Assembly: GCF_902459685.1 (NCBI RefSeq)
Contig: NZ_CABPSF010000002.1
Coordinates: forward strand, 1 to 64,000
Direction of reading: 5' to 3'
Source of the DNA: Pandoraea iniqua
Lineage (GTDB): Bacteria > Pseudomonadota > Gammaproteobacteria > Burkholderiales > Burkholderiaceae
DNA: 64,000 nucleotides
The notes beneath the pieces were generated by a model. The model made no database searches. It saw nothing but the letters and a program-made list of their open reading frames with translations, and was not told the origin of the DNA. Positions within the stretch are counted from its first letter, which is position 1, and every line of letters begins with the position of its first letter. This document shows, piece by piece, positions 42,645 to 49,682 of the stretch. The translations under genes and the position numbers were made by a program.

Positions 42645-43373
42645 ATGGCAGCAGTGGAATGGATCGCGGCGGGCGCCCTCGCCGGTGTGGCGGGTGCGGG
42701 CGTGATCGGCTTCATCGTGCATCGCTGGCGCATGGCGCAGGCCGTCGCGCATTGGCGCGCGCTGGAGAAGACGCACGAAGAAGCGCTCGAACAGGCGCTT
42801 GAGCGCGAGCGCGCCGCACAGGCGGGCGGCGACGAGACCGCCGAAGCGCACGCCACCGCATTGGCGGCGCTGCAAGCGCAGTTGACGCAAGCCGAGTCTG
42901 ATCTGCAAGTCGCACGCAAATCCGAAGCCGCCGTGCTCGACGCCAAGACGCAATGGCAGGAAGAAGCCCAGCGCATCGCCGGGGAAGCGGCGCGTTTGCG
43001 TGGGCTCGCGGCGACGTTCGAGCGTTGGCACGAGCAGATGATTTCGCTCATGACCCAGAATCAGGACATGCACGCGAAGAATCACGAGTTGGCATCGATC
43101 GTGCGGCACGTGCTGATCGTCTCGCTCAACGCGTCGATTGAAGCCGCACGCGCAGGCACGGCCGGGCGAGGGTTCGGCATCGTTGCGAGCGAAGTGCGTT
43201 CGCTCGCCACCCGCTCGGAAGAACTGTCGAAGAGCTATCGCGACAGCCTGCATCGCAACGACGTGACGACCACGGCGACGTTTCAGGACATTCAGGCGGG
43301 CGGCAAGATGATTGCCGCATCGCTCTCGAGCGTCGAGTCGCTGGCGCATCAGTTGCATTCCCGTCTTCACTAG
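42645..43373 (+). CDS. minimal methyl-accepting-chemotaxis-like signalling protein
   Basis: A 242-residue protein with one N-terminal membrane segment (EWIAAGALAGVAGAGVIGFIV), an Ala/Glu/Gln-rich coiled coil from about 30 to 130 and a short MCP hairpin. The tip reads IVSLNASIEAARAGTAGRGFGIVASEVRSLATRS, close to the universal MCP tip. There is no periplasmic sensor, no HAMP, and both hairpin arms are much shorter than in full receptors. It lies 75 bases after the kinase gene. It might scaffold or switch the kinase without CheW; the role is inferred. Confidence 0.85.
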   Translation: MAAVEWIAAGALAGVAGAGVIGFIVHRWRMAQAVAHWRALEKTHEEALEQALERERAAQAGGDETAEAHATALAALQAQLTQAESDLQVARKSEAAVLDAKTQWQEEAQRIAGEAARLRGLAATFERWHEQMISLMTQNQDMHAKNHELASIVRHVLIVSLNASIEAARAGTAGRGFGIVASEVRSLATRSEELSKSYRDSLHRNDVTTTATFQDIQAGGKMIAASLSSVESLAHQLHSRLH

Positions 43374-43385
43374 GCAGGTGGCGTT

Positions 43386-43952
43386 TTGATCAGCACTCAC
43401 GCACGCGACAGTTTCGAGCGCATTCTGCACAAGGCGGCACGTACGCGGCTGGCCCGCTCGGTCGACGCGCCTTGCGAAATCGTGCCGTTGCAAACGCGTC
43501 AGTCCGAGCCCGCGAACGATGCCGGTGTCGATCTCGCCAAACGGCATGCGAACGTGGTGGTGCTCACCATTTCGTCGATCGGCTTTCGCATGCTGCTGAT
43601 TCTGCATTTCGACGAGGACGACGCGACGGCGGCCTACTTCCTCGGGGAAGCGCAGGACAAGCCGTTTCGCGAGGCGTTTCTCGAAATCAGCAATCTGTGC
43701 TGCGGCGCGATCAATCAGGAACTGCTGAACTACTTTCCCGATCTGGGCATGTCGACGCCCTATGTGCTTAGCGCGCGCTGCGTGCCGCATCTGACTCAAC
43801 TCAAGCCGAATCACCTGGCGTCGTGGGAGATCACTCTCGACGGCTCGGTCCGCCTGGCTGCCACGCTGTGCGTTTGCGCGCATGCGCCGCTCGACTTCGT
43901 CGCCGAAGTGAGCGAGACGCAGGACAGCGGCGGCGAGCTGGAACTGTTTTGA
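43386..43952 (+). CDS. CheX-like protein (first of two)
   Basis: A 188-residue protein with a CheC/CheX-type active-site pattern, ExxNxxxG, at Glu100, Asn103 and Gly107 in FLEISNLCCGAINQEL. CheX dephosphorylates CheY-P. The start is a TTG at 43386, 12 bases after the previous stop, with AGGTGG in front; no ATG is near enough. It has several Cys residues (30, 104, 105 and others). The remainder of the sequence is not close to any CheX I can recall, so phosphatase activity is inferred from the motif and from the CheY gene two genes downstream. Confidence 0.7.
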   Translation: MISTHARDSFERILHKAARTRLARSVDAPCEIVPLQTRQSEPANDAGVDLAKRHANVVVLTISSIGFRMLLILHFDEDDATAAYFLGEAQDKPFREAFLEISNLCCGAINQELLNYFPDLGMSTPYVLSARCVPHLTQLKPNHLASWEITLDGSVRLAATLCVCAHAPLDFVAEVSETQDSGGELELF

Positions 43953-43986
43953 ATTCGCCCCACGTCTTGGCAAGGAACCCAATACG

Positions 43987-44628
43987 ATGAACCGAACCAC
44001 CCCCCGCGAGTCGGTCAACCACTTCCTGATCCTCGACGACAACGTCGAACACGAATATCCCGAAGCGCTGGTGCGCGGGATGATCGATATCACCGATGGC
44101 GCCATTCGCGGCCTGTTCGGCGATGTCACTGTGACGTGCGAGTCGCCGAGCGTGGTGCGCGACCGCATCATCTTCGGCGAAGTCTTCAGCCTGATTCCGC
44201 TGGAAAGCGCGTGGTGCCGCGGCTACATGATGATGCAGGCCGAGCAGGTGCCGTTCATGCAGTTGCTCGAACACACGGGCCGCTGCGAAGGGCAGGCCGG
44301 GTTTCGCGAACTCAACGGCATGCTGGGCGAGATGACGAACCTCATCTGGGGCGCGTTCAAGAGCCGCTTCATGGGCGACCCGGCGGCCGTGGACCACACG
44401 CAGGTGCAGGTGCCGCTGCTGATCAACCACAAGCAGAAGTACATCTCGTTCGGCACCGATAACCCGCAACTGTGCTTCGTCTATCAGCTGACGGACCCGG
44501 TGAGCGGGCAGATCGTCACGCTGCATCAGCACTTTGTCTTCAGCCTGAACTGGTCGCCCGAAGCCTTCCGCGAAGCCGCGCAGACCGTGGCCGAGCCGGT
44601 CGAGACCGGCGCACTGGAAATGTTCTGA
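43987..44628 (+). CDS. CheX-like protein (second of two)
   Basis: A 213-residue protein with the same ExxNxxxG pattern at Glu115, Asn118 and Gly122 in GEMTNLIWGAFKSRF, followed by VQVPLLINHKQKYISF, which resembles the second half of the CheX fold. AAGGAACCC lies upstream of the ATG. It is 34 bases after the first CheX-like gene and 57 before cheY. Both CheX-like proteins end in similar acidic-hydrophobic tails (ELELF and ALEMF), suggesting an old duplication or a shared docking peptide. Confidence 0.75.
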   Translation: MNRTTPRESVNHFLILDDNVEHEYPEALVRGMIDITDGAIRGLFGDVTVTCESPSVVRDRIIFGEVFSLIPLESAWCRGYMMMQAEQVPFMQLLEHTGRCEGQAGFRELNGMLGEMTNLIWGAFKSRFMGDPAAVDHTQVQVPLLINHKQKYISFGTDNPQLCFVYQLTDPVSGQIVTLHQHFVFSLNWSPEAFREAAQTVAEPVETGALEMF

Positions 44629-44685
44629 GCCACGGGCTCACCCATTCACACACATATTCACTTACCAATTTTCAAGGACAACACC

Positions 44686-45051
44686 ATGTCGAAGATTCTC
44701 GTGGTCGACGATTCGAGCACTGTGCGCGACGAAGTCGCGGGTTTCCTGCGCAAGAACGGTCTGGATGTCGACACGGCCGTCGACGGCAAGGACGGCCTCG
44801 CGAAGATCAAGGCCAGCCCGGGCGTGAAGCTCGTCATCAGCGACGTGAACATGCCGAACATGGACGGTCTGACGATGGTCGAGAAGATTCGCGGCGAACT
44901 CGCCAACAGCTCGGTCAACGTGGTGATGCTCACCACCGAGAGCAGCCCGGCGATGAAAGAGCGCGGCAAGGCGGCCGGCGTGCGCGGCTGGATCGTCAAA
45001 CCGTTCAAGGGCGATGCCGTGCTGGAGACGTTCCGCAAGCTGGCGAGCTGA
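44686..45051 (+). CDS. CheY-like single-domain response regulator
   Basis: A 121-residue receiver domain. Asp8 and Asp9 form the acidic pocket, Asp53 in VISDVNMPNMD is the phosphorylation site, Thr83 in MLTTES and Lys105 in IVKPFKG complete the active site. There is no output domain. AAGGACA precedes the ATG. It is the last gene of the module and presumably takes phosphate from His459 of the hybrid kinase. Its output (flagellar motor, pili or another protein) is unknown. Confidence 0.95.
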   Translation: MSKILVVDDSSTVRDEVAGFLRKNGLDVDTAVDGKDGLAKIKASPGVKLVISDVNMPNMDGLTMVEKIRGELANSSVNVVMLTTESSPAMKERGKAAGVRGWIVKPFKGDAVLETFRKLAS

Positions 45052-45052
45052 G

Positions 45053-45074
45053 GGGAACAGGCCGGGAACAGGCC
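45053..45074. repeat. perfect 11-base tandem duplication after the cheY-like gene
   Basis: GGGAACAGGCC occurs at 45053-45063 and 45064-45074, starting two bases after the stop codon. Confidence 0.9.
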
Positions 45075-45241
45075 CTGAGCGAAGCGGCTCCGCCGGAAAC
45101 GAAGGCAGAGTCGCGCCGTGATTTCGCGGCGCTCATCGGTGCGATGATTCGGGCGGAAGACCGTCGCCACCGCGTGGTGTCGGCGTTACACTGCTGTCTT
45201 TCCCGTATCGCGCGAGAAGCTATGTATTCTCGCTACTCACC

Positions 45242-45829
45242 ATGAGCGTCGTTTCCCCGAAAAAAAAGCCGGCCGCTGCGGCCGCTGCGTCCGGTTTGGC
45301 TGATCTGGCCGAGACGGCCGCGCCGGCCTCCGGTGGCGCCGGTGCCGACGTGACGCCCGAGACGGCCAATACGGCCAATACTGCTAATGCTGCCGATGGC
45401 CGTCCGCGCCGCTCGAAGCTGCGCCTGACGTACGTCATCGCCAGCCTCGATCGCCTGCTGCGCCGCCACATGTCCGAGGCGCTCGCACCGCTCGGTCTCA
45501 CGCTCGCGCAGTTCACCGCGCTGTCGGTGCTCGACGCGCGCGGCAAACTCTCCAACGCGCAACTCGCGCAACGCTCGTTCATCACGCCGCAATCGGCCAA
45601 TGAGGTCGTGGGTGTCATGGCGTCGCGCCAGTGGATCACGCGCGAACCCGACCCGAATCACGGCCGCATCGTGCTCCTGCAACTGACCGACGAAGGCCGC
45701 CGGGTGCTCGCCCAGTGTGAAGCAGTGGCCAAGGAGATCGACGCCCGCATGCGCACGGACGTCAGCCGCGAAGACGCCGCCGCCGTACAACGTCATCTGG
45801 AAATGTTCGTGCGCAACCTGCGCGACTAA
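45242..45829 (+). CDS. MarR-family regulator, probable HcaR/FerR-type repressor
   Basis: A 195-residue MarR protein. The first 55 residues are a low-complexity Ala/Thr/Asn-rich arm containing TANTANTAN, coded by a 9-base repeat at 45362-45388. The winged helix follows, with LTLAQFTALSVLDARGKLSNAQLAQRSFITPQSANEVV and EPDPNHGRIVLLQLTDEGRR. It stands upstream of and in line with the hydroxycinnamate genes. HcaR of Acinetobacter and FerC/CouR-type MarR proteins repress such genes and are released by hydroxycinnamoyl-CoA thioesters. No strong Shine-Dalgarno precedes the ATG at 45242; a later start that removes the arm is possible. Confidence 0.85.
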   Translation: MSVVSPKKKPAAAAAASGLADLAETAAPASGGAGADVTPETANTANTANAADGRPRRSKLRLTYVIASLDRLLRRHMSEALAPLGLTLAQFTALSVLDARGKLSNAQLAQRSFITPQSANEVVGVMASRQWITREPDPNHGRIVLLQLTDEGRRVLAQCEAVAKEIDARMRTDVSREDAAAVQRHLEMFVRNLRD

Positions 45830-45976
45830 GCCGCCGTCATCCGCGACGTCTTCTGTTTGTTCTCCTGAGCTTCCCCCGAGTTTTCCCCCGACCACCAGTC
45901 GTTTTTGCGCCTACCCCAGCACGCCGCCGTAGGCGTGCGCTTCGGGTTTGTCCCGACCCGCTGAGCGCTTGTATTG

Positions 45977-45996
45977 TCAGGTAGCTTGATATTAAA
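45977..45996 (+). promoter_or_regulatory. candidate MarR operator, copy 1
   Basis: TCAGG, three bases, then CTTGATATTAAA. It matches two other sites around the hydroxycinnamate genes, and has partial dyad symmetry (TCAGG against CTTGA). Confidence 0.65.
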
Positions 45997-46038
45997 TGGA
46001 GTCCGCTGCGGCACCGTCACGCCCTTTGCACTTGCGTC

Positions 46039-46058
46039 TTTAATATCAGGTTTCCTGA
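46039..46058 (-). promoter_or_regulatory. candidate MarR operator, copy 2
   Basis: On the minus strand: TCAGG, AAA, CCTGATATTAAA. This copy is the most symmetrical: ATCAGG and CCTGAT form a perfect inverted repeat around three bases. It lies 118 bases before the transporter start. Confidence 0.7.
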
Positions 46059-46176
46059 TTATGTGACCGGTGTGACCGATGTGGCGACGGCAAGTCTCGC
46101 AGGTAACTACATCGGGCGCCGCGTGTCGCGGGTTGGCGGGCGGTAGCCGGAGTCCACGAAGATCACAGGAGACATT

Positions 46177-47436
46177 ATGGAATCGACTCGGGAGAGGGGG
46201 GCGCAGGCGATATTGCCTGCTGCGAATGAGCACGCGGGCAGCACCGCCAACACGGTGGTGCTCACGCTGGGCTTGTGCTTTGCGGTCGCACTGCTCGAAG
46301 GGCTTGACCTCCAATCGGTCGGGGTGGCCGCACGGGGCATGGCCAAGGAGTTCGGGCTGAGTGTCGCGCAGATGGGCATTGCCTTCTCGGCCGGCACGTT
46401 CGGGCTGTTGCCCGGTGCCATGGTCGGCGGCCGGCTGGCCGACAGCATCGGCCGCAAGCGCGTGCTGATGCTCTCGGCGGCGCTGTTCGGGGTGTTGTCG
46501 ATTGCCACCGCGTTCGTGTCCGACTTCTGGATGCTGGTGATCGTGCGCGTGCTCACGGGCATCGGCCTCGGCGGTGCCATGCCGAACCTGATCGCGCTTT
46601 CCTCGGAGGCCGTCGCACCGCGTCTGCGCGGCACAGCGGTGAGCATCATGTACTGCGGTATTCCGCTGGGCGGCGGTATTGCCGCGACCATCGGCATGCT
46701 CGCCGTGAGCGATGCCGACTGGCGCCACATCTTCTACGTGGGCGGTGTCGGGCCGTTGCTGCTGTTGCCGTTGCTCGCCATGTTCCTGCCCGAGTCGAAG
46801 GCATTCGCAGCGGCCACGTCGCAAGGTCAGCGCACTACGCCTGCGCCGTTCATGTCGGTGCTGTTCTCCGAGGGGCGTGGCGTGTCGACGGTGCAGTTGT
46901 GGCTGAGCTACTTCTGCACGCTCATCGTGCTGTATTTCCTGCTCAACTGGCTGCCGTCGCTCATGGGCTCGCGCGGTCTCGCCCGCGGTGAAATCGGCTG
47001 GGTGCAGATTCTCTTCAATGTCGGCAGCGCCGTCGGTGTGCTGTGCCTTGGCCTGCTGATGGACCGCGTGCGCATGTCGGTCGTCATCGGTGGCATGTAT
47101 CTCGGCATGATTGCCTCGCTGATCGGGTTGGCGGCGGCGCAAGGCTTCGCCGTGCTGGCGACGGCGGCCTTCTTCGCCGGCATGTTCATCATCGGCGGCC
47201 AGTCGGTGCTCTATGCACTCGCAGCGGCTTATTACCCGACCGCCATGCGCGGCACCGGTGTCGGTGCGGCGGTAGCGATCGGGCGTATCGGCTCGGTGGT
47301 CGGACCGCTCGCCGCAGGCATGTTGCTCGCTGTGGGCAGCAGTGCGGCCGTGGTGATCGGCGCCAGTGTGCCGGTCGTCATCGTCGCAGCGCTCGCCGCA
47401 CTCACGCTTATCCGTCGTCCCCGCGCAGCCGACTGA
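46177..47436 (+). CDS. MFS transporter, AAHS type, probable hydroxycinnamate uptake (HcaK/MhpT-like)
   Basis: A 419-residue inner-membrane symporter. FAVALLEGLDLQSVGVAARGMA is the AAHS helix-1 motif in the form seen in MhpT and HcaK, GGRLADSIGRKRVLM is motif A, and GTGVGAAVAIGRIGSVVGP is typical of late helices in this group. AGGAGACATT precedes the ATG. It opens a run of genes that continues with a porin and the ferulate enzymes. Import of ferulate, p-coumarate or caffeate is inferred from context. Confidence 0.88.
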   Translation: MESTRERGAQAILPAANEHAGSTANTVVLTLGLCFAVALLEGLDLQSVGVAARGMAKEFGLSVAQMGIAFSAGTFGLLPGAMVGGRLADSIGRKRVLMLSAALFGVLSIATAFVSDFWMLVIVRVLTGIGLGGAMPNLIALSSEAVAPRLRGTAVSIMYCGIPLGGGIAATIGMLAVSDADWRHIFYVGGVGPLLLLPLLAMFLPESKAFAAATSQGQRTTPAPFMSVLFSEGRGVSTVQLWLSYFCTLIVLYFLLNWLPSLMGSRGLARGEIGWVQILFNVGSAVGVLCLGLLMDRVRMSVVIGGMYLGMIASLIGLAAAQGFAVLATAAFFAGMFIIGGQSVLYALAAAYYPTAMRGTGVGAAVAIGRIGSVVGPLAAGMLLAVGSSAAVVIGASVPVVIVAALAALTLIRRPRAAD

Positions 47437-47471
47437 TCACCCAAAAAATATCGATAACAATGGAGACTCGC

Positions 47472-48608
47472 ATGGCACTTTCCGCACGCTCGCTGGGCAT
47501 TTTGTCTGCCGCTGCCGCGCTCGTGGCACCCGGCTTGGCCGCCGCACAATCGAATGTCACGATGTACGGCATCGTCGACACCGGTATCGAATACGTCTCG
47601 CACGCGAGCGCCAACGGCGCCGTATGGCGCATGCCGGGGGTGACGGGCGAGTTGCCCTCGCGCTGGGGCCTGCGCGGCTCGGAAGATCTTGGCGGCGGTC
47701 TGTCGGCAATCTTCCAGTTGGAGAGCGGCTTTAACCTGCGTGGCGGCGATCTGGGGCAGGGCGGCCGCCTGTTCGGCCGTCAGGCATTCGTGGGGGTGAA
47801 GAGCCCGTACGGCACGCTGTCCCTCGGGCGTCAGTACTCGATGACGTACTACGCGCTGCTCGGCTCCGACGTGCTGGGCCCGGACATCTACGGTATGGGC
47901 TCGTTCGACGCTTATATTCCGAACGCCCGTACCGACAACTCGATCGCCTATCAGGTCGGCTGGCAGGGGCTGTCGTTCGGTGTGGCTTATTCATTCGGGC
48001 GCGACAGCGGCGGCACCGGCAACTCGCCGGGGCAGGGCACCTGCGCGGGCCAAGTGCCGGGGCAGTCGATGCAGTGCCGCGACTGGTCGGTGATGCTGAA
48101 ATACGACGCGAGCAACTTCGGTGTCGCGGCGTCATATGAAGAGCAACGCGGCGGGACCAACGCCGCTGCCAACTTCTTCGATGGGCTCGCGCCGACCGCG
48201 CTCACCAGCAGCAGCGACAAAGACACGCGCACCACCTTGGGCGCGTACTACAAATACGGCGCACTCAAGGTCGGTGGCGGGTGGCTCGGCCGCACGGTTT
48301 CGACCGCGTCGGTCAACACGCACTCGAACCTGTTCTATCTCGGCGCGGCGTACAACTTCACCCCCGCGTGGCTGGTCGATGGCGAGGTCTATCGCATCGT
48401 CAACAGCGACCACGACACGCGCGGCACCATGACCACGCTGCGCGCGACGTATTCGCTCTCGGTGCGCACGGCGGTCTACGCGCAAGCCGCCTACCTGTTC
48501 AACAGCGCCAAGGCGGCCTATTCGGTCAGCGGCGGCGGTGGCGGTACGACGCCGCCCGCAGGCGTCGGTCAAACCGGTGTGATGCTCGGCATGCGTCATA
48601 CGTTCTGA
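47472..48608 (+). CDS. outer-membrane porin, Gram-negative porin family (OmpC-like)
   Basis: A 378-residue trimeric-type porin. A signal peptide ends GLAAAQS, followed by the beta-proteobacterial porin start NVTMYGIVDTGIEYVSH. SRWGLRGSEDLGGGLSAIFQLESGFN and RLFGRQAFVGVKSPYGTLSLGRQY are strongly conserved blocks, and the protein ends in Phe as needed for outer-membrane insertion. ATG 47472 is chosen because GGAG lies six bases before it. It may be the counterpart of HcaE, the porin of the Acinetobacter hca cluster. Confidence 0.93.
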   Translation: MALSARSLGILSAAAALVAPGLAAAQSNVTMYGIVDTGIEYVSHASANGAVWRMPGVTGELPSRWGLRGSEDLGGGLSAIFQLESGFNLRGGDLGQGGRLFGRQAFVGVKSPYGTLSLGRQYSMTYYALLGSDVLGPDIYGMGSFDAYIPNARTDNSIAYQVGWQGLSFGVAYSFGRDSGGTGNSPGQGTCAGQVPGQSMQCRDWSVMLKYDASNFGVAASYEEQRGGTNAAANFFDGLAPTALTSSSDKDTRTTLGAYYKYGALKVGGGWLGRTVSTASVNTHSNLFYLGAAYNFTPAWLVDGEVYRIVNSDHDTRGTMTTLRATYSLSVRTAVYAQAAYLFNSAKAAYSVSGGGGGTTPPAGVGQTGVMLGMRHTF

Positions 48609-48629
48609 GCCATATGCACTGAACCCCCG

Positions 48630-48674
48630 CATTGCAAGCTCAGGGTTTCCCCTGAAATCATCGAGCTTGCAATG
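48630..48674 (+). terminator. hairpin after the porin gene
   Basis: CATTGCAAGCTC (48630-48641) pairs perfectly with GAGCTTGCAATG (48663-48674). An inner CAGGG/CCCTG can also pair. There is no T-run, so it is either a weak terminator or an RNA processing stem between transport and enzyme genes. The third MarR-type site begins at the next base. Confidence 0.55.
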
Positions 48675-48694
48675 TAAGGCTACCTGATATTAAA
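48675..48694 (+). promoter_or_regulatory. candidate MarR operator, copy 3
   Basis: TAAGG, CTA, CCTGATATTAAA. It differs from copy 2 by one base outside the three-base spacer and lies 75 bases before the hydratase/lyase start, a suitable place for a repressor site. Confidence 0.65.
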
Positions 48695-48769
48695 TGTGTC
48701 CATAGGCAGCACCGCGCACCACTCCCGGCGCGCGGCGAGAGAACGCCGGACACTTGGAATTTACGCAAA

Positions 48770-49600
48770 ATGAATGCATACGAAGGACGCTGGAAAACGA
48801 TCGACGTGAAGGTGGAAGGCGGCATTGGCTGGGTCACCTTCAATCGTCCGGAGAAGCGCAACGCGATGAGCCCGACGCTCAACAGCGAAATGATTCAGGT
48901 GCTCGATGCGCTCGAACTCGACGGCGATGCGCGCGTGGTCGTGCTCACCGGTGCAGGCGCTGCGTGGACGGCCGGCATGGACCTGAAGGAGTACTTCCGC
49001 GAGATCGACGGCGGCCCGGAAATCGTGCAGGAGCGCATTCGCCGCGACGCCTCCGACTGGCAATGGCGCCGTCTGCGCATGTACGCCAAGCCGACCATCG
49101 CGATGGTCAACGGCTGGTGTTTCGGCGGTGGCTTCTCGCCGCTCGTGGCGTGCGATCTGGCCATTGCGGCCGACGACGCCGTGTTCGGTCTGTCGGAAAT
49201 CAACTGGGGCATTCCGCCGGGCAATCTGGTGAGCAAGGCCATGGCCGATACGGTGGGTCATCGCCGCGCGCTGCACTACATCATGACCGGCGACACCTTC
49301 AACGGTGCGCAAGCCGCCGATATGGGGCTGGTGAACGAGAGCGTGCCGCTCGCCCAACTGCGCGAGGCAACCATCGCGCTGGCAGGCAAGCTGCTGGAGA
49401 AGAACCCCGTGGTGCTGCGCGCGGCCAAGCATGGCTTCAAGCGCTCGCGCGAACTGACATGGGAGCAGTGCGAAGACTACCTGTACGCCAAGCTCGATCA
49501 GGCACAACTGCGCGACCCGGAGCATGGCCGCGAGCAGGGCCTGAAGCAGTTCCTCGACGACAAGTCGATCAAGCCGGGTCTGCAAGCCTACAAGCGTTGA
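48770..49600 (+). CDS. ech: p-hydroxycinnamoyl-CoA (feruloyl-CoA) hydratase/lyase
   Basis: A 276-residue crotonase-family enzyme that hydrates feruloyl-CoA or p-coumaroyl-CoA and splits off acetyl-CoA, giving vanillin or 4-hydroxybenzaldehyde. It appears very close to HCHL of Pseudomonas fluorescens (YEGRWKT at the start, KSIKPGLQAYKR at the end). The residues equivalent to HCHL Ser123 (GGFSPLV), Glu143 (LSEINWG) and Tyr239 (DYLYAKLD) are all at the same numbers. This is the firmest functional call of the hydroxycinnamate cluster. It corresponds to HcaA of Acinetobacter. Confidence 0.97.
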   Translation: MNAYEGRWKTIDVKVEGGIGWVTFNRPEKRNAMSPTLNSEMIQVLDALELDGDARVVVLTGAGAAWTAGMDLKEYFREIDGGPEIVQERIRRDASDWQWRRLRMYAKPTIAMVNGWCFGGGFSPLVACDLAIAADDAVFGLSEINWGIPPGNLVSKAMADTVGHRRALHYIMTGDTFNGAQAADMGLVNESVPLAQLREATIALAGKLLEKNPVVLRAAKHGFKRSRELTWEQCEDYLYAKLDQAQLRDPEHGREQGLKQFLDDKSIKPGLQAYKR

Positions 49601-49682
49601 AGGCAGTTGGACGGTTGGGCGGTGCGCGGTGCGATGTGCAATGGGCACACGATGATGAGTGGAAGCGAGAGGAGACAAAGCA

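Larger units (their letters stand above)
45830..46176. other. 347-base regulatory region upstream of the hydroxycinnamate transporter gene
   Basis: No gene is supported. It contains two copies of a 20-bp motif in opposite orientations (45977-45996 and 46039-46058), and the short direct repeat GTGACCGGT/GTGACCGAT near 46063-46080. CACAGGAGACATT before 46177 is the ribosome binding site of the transporter gene. Confidence 0.6.
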
